A stretch of DNA of 64,000 nt from assembly GCF_025725665.1 (NCBI RefSeq), contig NZ_CP107009.1:2542001-2606000 (forward strand), written 5' to 3'. Positions 16,620 through 24,513 of this stretch are shown in pieces. This DNA is from Halomonas sp. LR3S48 (GTDB lineage: Bacteria; Pseudomonadota; Gammaproteobacteria; Pseudomonadales; Halomonadaceae). The position numbers and the translations under genes were made by a program. Numbering within the stretch: the first letter of the stretch is position 1; each line of letters begins with the position of its first letter. The notes under the pieces are model-generated. The model worked only from the letters and a program-made list of their open reading frames with translations, was not told where the DNA came from and made no database searches.

Positions 16620-17921
16620 ATGACCACCATTACCCAAGTCGACGTACAGGACATCCGCTTTCCCACCTCGCGCAACCTCGACGGCTCGGACGCCATGAAC
16701 GCCGCGCCGGACTACTCCGCCACCTACGTCATCCTGCGCGTCGACGACGACGGTGCCGAAGGTCACGGCCTCACCTTCACCATCGGCCGCGGCAACGAGA
16801 TCGTCGTCGCCGCTGTCAATGCCCTGGCCCACCTGGTCGAAGGCCGCACGCTGGCCTCGATCACTGCCGACATGGGTGGCTTCTGGCGCGAGATCACCGG
16901 CGACAGCCAACTGCGCTGGATCGGCCCCGACAAGGGAGCGATCCACCTGGCCACCGCGGCCCTGGTCAATGCGGTATGGGACCTGTGGGCCAAGCGCGAA
17001 GGCAAGCCCATCTGGAAGCTGCTGGTGGACATGCCCCCCGAGCAGTTGGTGCGCTGCCTCGACTTCCGCTTCGTCACGGACGCCCTCACTCCCGAGGAAG
17101 CCATCGCCCTGTTACGCAGGCGGGAGGCTGGCAAGGCCGAGCGTGAAGCCGAGATGAAGCGCGACGGCTTCCCCGCCTACACCACCTCGGCCGGCTGGCT
17201 CGGCTACACCGACGACAAGGTGCGCCGCCTGGCGCGGGAAGCGCTCGCCGAGGGCTGGACCCACTTCAAGCAGAAGATCGGTGGCGACCAGGAGGAGGAC
17301 GTTCGCCGCGCCGCCCTGCTGCGCGAGGAGATCGGCTGGGACAACATATTGATGATGGATGCCAACCAGGTGTGGGAAGTCGACGAGACGATCGCCAAGA
17401 TGCGCCGCCTGGCCGAGTTCGATCCGCTGTGGATCGAGGAGCCCACCAGTCCCGACGACATTCTCGGCCACGCCGAGATCCGTCACCGCGTCGCCCCCAT
17501 CGGCGTGGCCAGCGGCGAGCACTGCCACAACAAGGTGATGTTCAAGCAGTTCTTCCAGGCCGAGGCCCTCGACTACTGCCAGCTCGACGCAGCACGCCTG
17601 GGCGGGCTCAACGAGGTGATCCTGGTGACACTGATGGCCGCCAAGTTCGGCGTGCCGGTCTGCCCCCATGCCGGCGGCGTCGGGCTGTGCGAATACGTCC
17701 AGCACGTCTCGCTGTTCGACTACATCGCCGTTTCGGGAAGCCTGGAGGGGCGCGTGCTGGAATACGTCGACCATCTACATGAGCACTTCGTCGACCCGGT
17801 AGTCATCGAGCGCGGGCGCTACCGCGTACCCGAGGCCCCTGGCTACAGCATCACCATGCATCCCGAGTCGCTGGCCCGGCATCGTTTCCCGGACGGCGCT
17901 GCCTGGCAGGAGGAGAGCTGA
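16620..17921 (+). CDS. L-fuconate dehydratase (enolase superfamily)
   Basis: The product is 433 residues, the usual length of L-fuconate dehydratases. The mandelate-racemase-like barrel shows the catalytic K217-Q-K219 in FKQKIGG, metal ligands D247 (MMDANQ), E274 (WIEEPTS) and E300 (ASGEHCHN), and the catalytic His at about 350 (CPHAGGVGLCEYVQH). The N-terminal FPTSRNLDGSDAMN and GHGLTFTIGRGNE are distinctive of the fuconate dehydratase group. It converts L-fuconate to 2-keto-3-deoxy-L-fuconate in the cytoplasm. It starts an operon with the FAD-linked dehydrogenase, one base downstream. This is the best-defined enzyme of the catabolic cluster. Confidence 0.93.
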   Translation: MTTITQVDVQDIRFPTSRNLDGSDAMNAAPDYSATYVILRVDDDGAEGHGLTFTIGRGNEIVVAAVNALAHLVEGRTLASITADMGGFWREITGDSQLRWIGPDKGAIHLATAALVNAVWDLWAKREGKPIWKLLVDMPPEQLVRCLDFRFVTDALTPEEAIALLRRREAGKAEREAEMKRDGFPAYTTSAGWLGYTDDKVRRLAREALAEGWTHFKQKIGGDQEEDVRRAALLREEIGWDNILMMDANQVWEVDETIAKMRRLAEFDPLWIEEPTSPDDILGHAEIRHRVAPIGVASGEHCHNKVMFKQFFQAEALDYCQLDAARLGGLNEVILVTLMAAKFGVPVCPHAGGVGLCEYVQHVSLFDYIAVSGSLEGRVLEYVDHLHEHFVDPVVIERGRYRVPEAPGYSITMHPESLARHRFPDGAAWQEES

Positions 17922-17922
17922 C

Positions 17923-19344
17923 ATGCAGCAAGAGGCATTTCTCGAAGCACTCGCCGCACGCCTGGGCGAGCGCGGCCTGCTGCGCGAGCCCGACGACATG
18001 GCCCGTTACGTGGCGGACTGGGCCGGCGACCGGCTCGGCTTGCCGCTGGCGGTGGCCCGCCCCGCCTCCACCGAGGAGGTCGTCGCCACGGTTCGTTCGT
18101 GTCGTGAGTACGGTGTCCCCATGGTGCCCCAGGGCGGTCACAGCGGCCTGGTGGCAGGCGCCCTGCCCGCCGCCGACGGCGGCGAACTGGTGATTAGCCT
18201 GGAGCGCATGAATCGGGTCCGTGCCATCGACCCGATCAACTTCACCATGGCCGTGGACGCCGGCTGCATTCTGGAAAGCGTCAAGCAGGCCGCAGCCGAG
18301 CATGAATGCGAGTTTCCGCTGGCCCTCGGCGCCCAGGGTAGCTGCCAGATCGGCGGCAACATCGCCACCAATGCCGGCGGGCTCAACGTGCTGCGCCACG
18401 GCATGATGCGCCAGCTGGTACTGGGGCTCGAGGTCGTGCTGCCGGACGGCCGCCTGTGGAACGGCATGACCGAGCTGCACAAGGACAACCGCGGCTACGC
18501 GCTCAAGCAGCTGTTCCTCGGAAGCGAAGGCACGCTTGGGATCGTCACCGGCGCCGTGCTCAAGCTCACGCCCCGCGGCACCCAGGCCCGCACGGCGCTG
18601 CTCGGGCTGGGCTCCCTGGAAGCGGTGATCGAACTCTACGGCCTCGCCCGGCGCGACTGCAGCGACCTGCTCAGCGCCTTCGAGCTGATTCCGCGCCGCT
18701 GCATCGAACTCGCCATGGAGGCCACGTCGTCACTCAGCGACCCCATGGACCGCAGCTACCCCTGGTACGTGCTGCTGGAAGTCAGCGCCAGCGGGCCACT
18801 GGACCTCGGCGCCATGCTCGAACTCCTGTTGGAACAAGGCATGGCCCACGGCCTGGTGCTCGACGGCGCGCTGGCCGCCAGCGAAGCCCAATCGCGCCAG
18901 CTGTGGCAGTTCCGCGAGAGCATGCTGGAAGGCCAGCGGCGCCGCGGCGAGCACCTGCGCACCGACATCTCGGTGCCCATCTCGGCGATCCCTGCCTTCG
19001 TCGACGAGGCCAGCCGAATCGTGATGGAGGCTTCGCCGGAATGCGAGATCATCGCCTACGGCCATGTAGGCGATGGCAACCTGCACTTCAACATCCTGCC
19101 GCCGCAAGCCATGCCCGAGGCCGAGAAGCACGGCCACCTGCATGCCCTGGAGGAACGCCTGTTCGAGGTGCTCGACGGCTTTGGCGGCAGCATCAGCGCC
19201 GAGCACGGCATCGGCCGTACCAAGCAACCCGCCTACCTGGCCCGCCTCTCGCCGGTGGAGCGCGAACTGGCCGAAGGCATCAAGGCGCTGTTCGACCCGG
19301 ATGGATTGATGAACCCGGGGCGCATCCTGCCACCACGGCACTGA
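17923..19344 (+). CDS. FAD-binding 2-hydroxyacid dehydrogenase (GlcD/D-lactate dehydrogenase type)
   Basis: The product is 473 residues in the FAD_binding_4 plus FAD-oxidase C family. The PP-loop region contains PMVPQGGHSGLVAGALP. NIATNAGGLNVLRHGMMR and LGSEGTLGIVTGAVLKL are the usual flavin-binding segments. The C-terminal half has GHVGDGNLHFNIL and SAEHGIGRTKQ, the metal/substrate motifs of D-lactate, glycolate and D-2-hydroxyglutarate dehydrogenases. It would oxidise a D-2-hydroxy acid and pass electrons to quinone or cytochrome. Tight coupling to the fuconate dehydratase suggests it handles a hydroxy acid from the same pathway. Confidence 0.88.
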   Translation: MQQEAFLEALAARLGERGLLREPDDMARYVADWAGDRLGLPLAVARPASTEEVVATVRSCREYGVPMVPQGGHSGLVAGALPAADGGELVISLERMNRVRAIDPINFTMAVDAGCILESVKQAAAEHECEFPLALGAQGSCQIGGNIATNAGGLNVLRHGMMRQLVLGLEVVLPDGRLWNGMTELHKDNRGYALKQLFLGSEGTLGIVTGAVLKLTPRGTQARTALLGLGSLEAVIELYGLARRDCSDLLSAFELIPRRCIELAMEATSSLSDPMDRSYPWYVLLEVSASGPLDLGAMLELLLEQGMAHGLVLDGALAASEAQSRQLWQFRESMLEGQRRRGEHLRTDISVPISAIPAFVDEASRIVMEASPECEIIAYGHVGDGNLHFNILPPQAMPEAEKHGHLHALEERLFEVLDGFGGSISAEHGIGRTKQPAYLARLSPVERELAEGIKALFDPDGLMNPGRILPPRH

Positions 19345-19409
19345 GAGCCTGCACGAGGCCCGCCCCGCGACTACATTGCGATATGGATCCCATGACCAGA
19401 GGAAGGTCG

Positions 19410-19919
19410 ATGAAATTGCCCAACGCAATATTGCCGGCGGCACTCCTGACACTTGGCGTTGCCTGCCACTCCCAGCCGGCACTCGCCGAGTGCGAGCCGA
19501 ACGAGCAGCAGCAGGCCATGCTCGAACGCGTCAACGAAGCCCGCAGTGAGGCTCGCCAGTGCGGCGATGACGAATATGAAGCGGCCGAACCGCTGGAGTG
19601 GAACTGTCGCCTGGCCGTGGCGGCCCAGGCCCATTCCCAAGCGATGGCCGAAGAGGAATTCTTCGGCCATACCGGAGAGGATGACGAAGGGGTTGCCACG
19701 CGAGTGAGCGAAGCGGGTTACGAATGGAGGGTCGTGGGCGAGAACATCGCTGCCGGCCAGGCTGATATGGAGGCCGTCATGGCCGGTTGGCTGGACAGCC
19801 CAGGGCACTGCGCCAACATCATGAGCGATAAATTCACTGAGATGGGTGCCGCTTCGGTCGAGGCCGAAGAGTCGCGCTATTCACCCTTCTGGACGCAGGT
19901 GTTCGCACGCCCTCGATAA
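19410..19919 (+). CDS. Secreted CAP-domain (SCP/PR1-like) protein
   Basis: The ATG at 19410 follows GAGGAAGG and gives 169 residues; an in-frame ATG exists 9 codons upstream. A signal peptide ends near ALA-EC. The CAP domain is recognised from ERVNEARSEARQCG, WNCRLAVAAQAHSQAMAEEEFFGHTGEDDEG, VGENIAAGQ and MAGWLDSPGHCANIMSDKFTEMG, containing the conserved His/Glu residues, and it ends at WTQVFARPR. Bacterial CAP proteins are exported; their biochemical role is mostly unknown. It stands alone after the sugar-acid cluster and seems unrelated to it. Confidence 0.87.
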   Translation: MKLPNAILPAALLTLGVACHSQPALAECEPNEQQQAMLERVNEARSEARQCGDDEYEAAEPLEWNCRLAVAAQAHSQAMAEEEFFGHTGEDDEGVATRVSEAGYEWRVVGENIAAGQADMEAVMAGWLDSPGHCANIMSDKFTEMGAASVEAEESRYSPFWTQVFARPR

Positions 19920-20103
19920 ACACATGCCTATCGGGCGTATCACGCCAGTGCAGAAAGATGAGAAGGAGCAGCGTAGCGATACGCGGAAGCGAGAAGCTGG
20001 TAATAAATAGAAGAACAAGAACGGAACGAGAGGAAAGCGGCGCAACGACTAACAGGAGATTGGGTCTGGACCCTCCCTGGTCCAATAGGCAGAACGAATG
20101 AGA

Positions 20104-20214
20104 TCAGGGAATGTAGGCAATGAGAGCGTTGTGAGCGGCCTGTTGGGCCAATGCGTGGGAGACCCAGTGATTCAGCACTTCGCACGCGATACCCGTGTTC
20201 AGTTGTGTAGACAT
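20104..20214 (-). CDS. Candidate 36-residue small protein
   Basis: An ATG at 20214, 8 bases after AGGAGAAA, opens 36 codons ending in TGA. The product is MSTQLNTG followed by an Ala/His-rich amphipathic stretch with HWVSHALAQQAAHNAL and ending in YIP. The strong ribosome binding site and non-random composition argue for translation, but no family is recognised. Confidence 0.4.
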   Translation of the reverse strand: MSTQLNTGIACEVLNHWVSHALAQQAAHNALIAYIP

Positions 20215-20460
20215 GAGGTTTCTCCTGTGTGACATCGAGAATCATCATGCCGCAGCTTTGTCGACATTTCATCAGCTTTCCGACAGTTTGCCCCCTTGGC
20301 GCAAAGATACACCACTGTATGTCATGATTCTCGTCTCTGCACCGATCAAGCGCATGGAAAATGCTTCCATAGCCGTTTTGGTGCATTTATTTCCTAATTC
20401 CCGCTCAGAGAGACCGAACGTGCCAACAGGGTAGCTCTAGAGGTGTCCTGAGAGCGCAAT

Positions 20461-20478
20461 TTTTCCCGCTCGGGAAAA
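20461..20478. promoter_or_regulatory. Palindrome 1 upstream of nucleotidyltransferase gene
   Basis: TTTTCCC-GCTC-GGGAAAA is a perfect 7-base-pair dyad. A near copy lies 49 bases downstream (centre to centre, close to five helical turns), a spacing typical of paired operator sites. Confidence 0.45.
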
Positions 20479-20510
20479 TCTTTGCGATCAGCCAGTGCCA
20501 AAAGCGCTTC

Positions 20511-20526
20511 TTTCCCGTTAGGGAAA
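20511..20526. promoter_or_regulatory. Palindrome 2 upstream of nucleotidyltransferase gene
   Basis: TTTCCC-GTTA-GGGAAA repeats the motif of palindrome 1 with a different centre. It lies about 80 bases before the coding start. Confidence 0.45.
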
Positions 20527-20547
20527 ATTCTGTGCAGCACACTGGAC

Positions 20548-20589
20548 TTTAACTAATTTTTTATCATAATTTGTTCAATGTTAGTTAAA
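20548..20589. repeat. 9-bp inverted repeat at the nucleotidyltransferase start
   Basis: TTTAACTAA (20548-20556) is repeated inverted as TTAGTTAAA (20581-20589) around 24 AT-rich bases. It could be an operator over the promoter or a leader hairpin partly masking the start codon at 20608. Confidence 0.45.
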
Positions 20590-20607
20590 TCCAACTGAGT
20601 GTCCTCA

Positions 20608-21618
20608 ATGTCATACCAGCGCCTCCAGCCTGAACAGGTACGGGTTGCGGTCAACGCGATCCAGCTTTTCGAAGCGCTCGAGCAGCACCGTGCCCAGGCC
20701 CGTCAGGTCAAGGGTTCGATGCATTGGAAGCGCATCCATGGGCGAGAGTACCTCTATCGTGCCTACACCGGCGGCAAGAACCACTCGCTGGGCCCTCGCT
20801 CCGCCGAGACAGAGGCCATCCAGAAAGCCTTTGAGGCGCGCAAGGCAGAATTCCAAGCCCGGGAGCAATCGCTCAAGGAACAGCTCCAGGTGCACTCGGC
20901 CTACATCCGAGCCAACCGTCTGAACCGCTTTCCTGTGGCTGGCGCCAGGGTGATCAGGGCACTGCAGCGCAAGAGCATCCCCTTTCGCGTGATCGGTACC
21001 AACGCCCTCTACGCCTATGAAGCCCGTGCCGGCGTGCTGATCGAACCGGAACATCTTGCCACTGCCGATATCGACGTTCTGATGGACGCCCGGCAGGGCT
21101 TGAGAATCGTCACGGCCCTGGAGGGGGAAACCCTGCTTTCCGTCATTCAATCCAGCGACCGCTCTTTCGCGCCGCTCACAGACACTCCCTACGAGTTTCG
21201 AGCCGCCAATGCCCGAGGTTACATGATCGACCTGATCACCCAGGCTGCGGCCCCCCTGGCAATGAGCGACTTCGAACGCCACCTGGAAGCGGGCGACCTG
21301 AAGCCGGTGGGCATCGATTCCCTGAAGTGGGCCATCGCATCACCGCGCTTCGAAGCCACCGTCTTCGATGAGCGGGGCATGCCGTTGCGACTGTCTACCG
21401 TTGATCCACGTGCCTTCGTACTGCACAAGTGGCATGTGAGCCAGCAACCGGATAGAGAACCTCTCAAGAGATATCGGGATGAAGCACAGGCCCGCCTGGT
21501 CGCCACTCTGCTTCGCGATGAACTGCGTGAACTTTCGACGACACAAGCCGTCGAGCGAGCCTTTCCGCACCTCGTCAGACAACAGGCCAGCAGCCAGATC
21601 GACGAGTTCGACGTGTAG
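20608..21618 (+). CDS. NTP_transf_8-type (GSU2403-like) nucleotidyltransferase fold protein
   Basis: The ATG at 20608 gives 336 residues; a GTG three codons upstream is also possible. The first 100 residues are helical and charged (WKRIHGREYLYRAYTGGKNHSLGPRS). A minimal nucleotidyltransferase core follows: PFRVIGTNALYAYEA (the G-S/T helix-turn) and LATADIDVLMDAR with the D-x-D metal pair. The C-terminal third is helical. Proteins of this architecture are annotated as nucleotidyltransferases of unknown substrate. It stands in an accessory island next to a HipA-type kinase, with unusual palindromes upstream, so an addiction or defence role is possible but unproven. Confidence 0.72.
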   Translation: MSYQRLQPEQVRVAVNAIQLFEALEQHRAQARQVKGSMHWKRIHGREYLYRAYTGGKNHSLGPRSAETEAIQKAFEARKAEFQAREQSLKEQLQVHSAYIRANRLNRFPVAGARVIRALQRKSIPFRVIGTNALYAYEARAGVLIEPEHLATADIDVLMDARQGLRIVTALEGETLLSVIQSSDRSFAPLTDTPYEFRAANARGYMIDLITQAAAPLAMSDFERHLEAGDLKPVGIDSLKWAIASPRFEATVFDERGMPLRLSTVDPRAFVLHKWHVSQQPDREPLKRYRDEAQARLVATLLRDELRELSTTQAVERAFPHLVRQQASSQIDEFDV

Positions 21619-21689
21619 GCGAGTAGCAAGCTCCCTCACCTACGTTTATTGACTCAAATAGGCACTAAGATGCTCACTTTCGCGCAACG

Positions 21690-21727
21690 AATTAAAAAAT
21701 GAGCAATGCAATACTCATTTTTTAATT
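21690..21727. promoter_or_regulatory. Large inverted repeat in the hipA promoter region
   Basis: AATTAAAAAATGAG and its exact complement flank a 10-base centre (14-base-pair arms). The TGAG/CTCA ends match the half-sites of the neighbouring smaller dyad. The region is AT-rich and contains no other feature, so it probably overlaps the promoter and serves as operator for the HTH protein encoded downstream. Confidence 0.55.
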
Positions 21728-21740
21728 AATCAGTTATAAT

Positions 21741-21758
21741 TGAGCATCATACTGCTCA
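21741..21758. promoter_or_regulatory. TGAGCA/TGCTCA dyad upstream of hipA-like gene
   Basis: TGAGCA-N6-TGCTCA lies 13 bases before the kinase start. Further half-sites lie at 21671 (TGCTCA) and 21700 (TGAGCA). Repeated half-sites suggest cooperative autorepression, as known for HipB-type antitoxins. Confidence 0.5.
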
Positions 21759-21771
21759 TACGATCCCGGAC

Positions 21772-23118
21772 ATGCAGCTCACGATTCAGATTTACCATGA
21801 CCAGCGCTGGCAAGATGCCGCCCTGTTGGACATCCCCGATCCCGAACGGGGCGTTCATGGTGCCGCCGAATTGAGCTACCTGCAGGATTACGCCATCGAC
21901 TGGCTGTTTCACGACGACGAGCACGCCTGCAGCCTGACACTGCCAGTCGAGCTGATGATGAAACATCGCGCCGAGCGCTGGTTCGGTTTCCTCGAGGACA
22001 TCATGCCCGCCGGCGCCAGCCGCCGTTACTGGGTAACCCACCTGGGAATGCAGGGTACCTCTGCCGGCGAGCAAGACAGCGCCCTGCTGCGGCATGGCAC
22101 CATTGCCCCGGTAGGCAACCTACGCATCAAGGAGGCCCTACCCCAGCGCCTCGCCGGCTCACGCCTGGAAGCGCATCGTTTCACCCTGCAAGACGTGGTG
22201 GAACGCCACGCCGACTTCCTGGAATACGCTCAACAGATGGGCGCGGCGAGCGGCGGTGCCACCGGTGCCGGCGGCGAAGCGCCCAAGCTGTTGCTGCGTC
22301 GTACCACTGATAACAAAGTCTGGATCGACACCTGGCAGGACGACCCTGGCAACCACGATCGCGCCTATCTGGTGAAGTTTCCCCGCGGCCAGCGTAGCCA
22401 GGACGACTGCGACATCCTGCGGGCGGAATACCACTACTACCAGGAGCTGGCTGCGCTGGGCATCGACACCATCGATACCGGCGCCATGCAACTGATCGAG
22501 GGCGAGCGCTATCCTTCGCTGTGGCTACCGCGTTTCGATATTTCGATGCATGAAAACGGCCAGGCACGCTTTGGACTGGAATCCATCTACGCCATCTTCG
22601 GTGCTGCACCCGGTGCGCATCTCAACCATTTCCAGGTGATCCGCGGCCTGGTCGAAAGGCTCGAACGGCAGAATCGCGTCACACAAGGCAAGCAGCCCTT
22701 CGATACCGCTGCCTTCGTCAGCGAGTGGGTCAAGCGCGACCTGCTCAACGTGGCCTTCGGCAACTCCGACAACCATGGCCGCAATGCCGCCCTGCTCAAG
22801 CGGCCTGAAGGCATCTGGCACGCACCGGTTTACGACTTCGCCCCGATGAAGGCCGACCCGGAAGGAGTCACCCGCACCACGCGCTGGGGCTCGCCTTTCG
22901 AAGAAGGGGGCGAGTTCGACTGGCAGGCCATTGCCGAACAACTGAACGATCTGGCACCTGCACCGCAACTCATGCAGGAGCTGCGAACCTTGGCCGGCCA
23001 ACTGGTGGGGCTACAGGAGCGGCTGCGTGAGCGTGGCGTTCCCGAGCGCATCCTGACCATGCCCGCGGTCGGCCTGAACACATTGGAAGATCGCCTGAAA
23101 CGCTGGAGCCTGCTATGA
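21772..23118 (+). CDS. HipA family serine/threonine kinase (type II toxin-like)
   Basis: The product is 448 residues, close to the HipA size of about 440. The Gly-rich phosphate loop GGATGAGGEAPKLLL is at about 161-175 and AYLVKFPRG provides Lys 202. The catalytic loop NVAFGNSDNHGRNAALL (about 326-342) has the Asp and Asn residues, and DFAPMK (about 355-360) is the metal-binding segment. All kinase residues seem intact, so it should be active. HipA toxins phosphorylate glutamyl-tRNA synthetase or other tRNA ligases; this target cannot be read from sequence. Its HTH partner gene lies 13 bases downstream, the reverse of the usual hipB-hipA order. Confidence 0.9.
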   Translation: MQLTIQIYHDQRWQDAALLDIPDPERGVHGAAELSYLQDYAIDWLFHDDEHACSLTLPVELMMKHRAERWFGFLEDIMPAGASRRYWVTHLGMQGTSAGEQDSALLRHGTIAPVGNLRIKEALPQRLAGSRLEAHRFTLQDVVERHADFLEYAQQMGAASGGATGAGGEAPKLLLRRTTDNKVWIDTWQDDPGNHDRAYLVKFPRGQRSQDDCDILRAEYHYYQELAALGIDTIDTGAMQLIEGERYPSLWLPRFDISMHENGQARFGLESIYAIFGAAPGAHLNHFQVIRGLVERLERQNRVTQGKQPFDTAAFVSEWVKRDLLNVAFGNSDNHGRNAALLKRPEGIWHAPVYDFAPMKADPEGVTRTTRWGSPFEEGGEFDWQAIAEQLNDLAPAPQLMQELRTLAGQLVGLQERLRERGVPERILTMPAVGLNTLEDRLKRWSLL

Positions 23119-23131
23119 CCTGGAGCACGCC

Positions 23132-23437
23132 ATGAAGAAGCGCGAGCTGACGCCGGACGAACGCGAGCAGAAGCTCCTCGACGTGGCGCGCCAGCTGCTT
23201 ACCGAGGAGATCAGCGAGGGCCAAGCCCTGCGCATCTTGAGGCGGGACGTGCTGGGGCTATCCCAGGACGCCTATGCCAAGCTGGTCGGCATCAGCCGCC
23301 GCACCCTGTCCGACCTGGAACGCAACCGCGCCAATATGACGCTGGACGCCATGAACCGCGTCTACCGCCCGCTGGGCTTGAGGGTGGGCTTGCTGCCGCG
23401 TCAGCGGGCGCTGCTGGAGCGGGCGCTCGAGCAGTAG
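23132..23437 (+). CDS. HipB-like XRE family antitoxin/regulator
   Basis: The product is 101 residues. An N-terminal helical segment (MKKRELTPDEREQKLLDVARQ) precedes an XRE-type helix-turn-helix, LGLSQDAYAKLVGISRRTLSDLERNR, at about 45-70. The tail LGLRVGLLPRQRALLERALEQ may contact the kinase. It would bind and repress the hipA promoter dyads and neutralise the kinase. It is 13 bases downstream of the kinase gene, so co-transcribed. It is longer at the N-terminus than most HipB proteins. Confidence 0.87.
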   Translation: MKKRELTPDEREQKLLDVARQLLTEEISEGQALRILRRDVLGLSQDAYAKLVGISRRTLSDLERNRANMTLDAMNRVYRPLGLRVGLLPRQRALLERALEQ

Positions 23438-23516
23438 GGCCTGATCGCTCACTTCGTTCTACTCAATACGAACATCGTTTGGATGGCCGTCGGCGTGGCG
23501 GTCTTCCACCCTCACC

Positions 23517-24311
23517 CTACTCCACCACTTCGCGCTTGCGTACCACGTCGATCTTGTGCTGCACCTTCGTCCATTTGCCCTGAGGCTTGTCGATGTACTG
23601 GAAGTATTCGTTGGTGAAATTGCCCTGGTTGCAGGTGGTGCGGTAGGAAACCGTGGGAACCTCGTGGACCGACAGCACCTCGTTGAACACCCCCGGCCCC
23701 GTCATGTCGAACACCTTCTTGTCGGCGTCGCTCTCGATGTTCGTGTAGATGGCTTCGGCGATCCGCTTGATATTCGGGTTGTTTGGCTTGCTGGCAATGA
23801 AGTAGTTGGTAAGCTTCCCTCGCCGGGTGGTGAGATACAACTCCCCCATAGCCGGCTTGACAATGCGCCCCAGCGGCCAGACCACGTGTGCATCGATATC
23901 CAGGTAGACTCCGCCATGCTTGTGCAGCACCAGCACACGCCAGAAATCGGCCTGGGCCGCTCCGACCTGCAATCGGGAGTAGGCCTCGAAGATCTCCGGA
24001 GTGTAATTTTCCCGAATGAAGTCCGCCCTTGCCTCAGTAATCATGAAGCGATGCTCGAAGTCCGGCGCCATAAGCCGGTTGAACAGATAATTGAGATAGA
24101 CCGGCAGCGTCGCCTTGTCGGTGAAGTTGGTCTGCCAGATGATGCGGGGCACTGCGGACGATTGGCGGGACCGCCACCAGGGTGCGGCACGCTCGGGGAT
24201 GGTGAATCGCTTGTCGGGGAAGAGTGCATGAAAGGCGTAGGCGCCTAGCTTGGTCACATTGGCCAGCAGTTTGACGATTCTGGCAAAGGCCAGCACAACC
24301 AGCTTCCTCAT
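23517..24311 (-). CDS. Glycosyltransferase with DXD motif (OCH1/capsule-type sugar transferase)
   Basis: The product is 264 residues. It has a hydrophobic N-terminus (possible membrane anchor), then VPRIIWQTNF, the typical IPKIIHQ-like opening of the DXD sugar-binding family (Gly_transf_sug). AAQADFWRVLVLHKHGGVYLDIDAHV holds the DXD (DID) that binds the nucleotide sugar through a metal. TGPGVFNEVL is also conserved. It probably transfers a hexose to polysaccharide or lipopolysaccharide. It stands at the left end of the polysaccharide locus, divergent from the next gene. Confidence 0.85.
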   Translation of the reverse strand: MRKLVVLAFARIVKLLANVTKLGAYAFHALFPDKRFTIPERAAPWWRSRQSSAVPRIIWQTNFTDKATLPVYLNYLFNRLMAPDFEHRFMITEARADFIRENYTPEIFEAYSRLQVGAAQADFWRVLVLHKHGGVYLDIDAHVVWPLGRIVKPAMGELYLTTRRGKLTNYFIASKPNNPNIKRIAEAIYTNIESDADKKVFDMTGPGVFNEVLSVHEVPTVSYRTTCNQGNFTNEYFQYIDKPQGKWTKVQHKIDVVRKREVVE

Positions 24312-24513
24312 CGGGTTCCCCTAAACGAAACGTCACACAAGATGCGCTGCGCCAATCGGCCTACTCTCTCGAGTCGTACAGCAACAAGGCCCACCCGGGT
24401 CGACCCCAGACGGACCTACCTGAGACAGGGTCGTGGGTGCGCAGTTCCACCAATGTCCCTTTCTCTGTGGTAGCCTCTCGCCTGTGTACCAACCGACAGC
24501 CAAAGGAACGTCA

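Larger units (their letters stand above)
19920..20607. other. Long intergenic region with a small ORF and palindromes
   Basis: The 688 bases hold no long gene. They contain a 36-codon leftward ORF (20104-20214), a small hairpin after it (20068-20085), two TTTCCC-N4-GGGAAA palindromes and a 9-base-pair inverted repeat just before the nucleotidyltransferase gene. Base composition falls towards the right end (20541-20600), where the repeats lie. Confidence 0.6.

Noticed and set aside
19940..20386. 148-codon leftward frame in the long intergenic region
   Set aside because: No good ribosome binding site and unusual composition; the 36-codon ORF in another frame is a better candidate.
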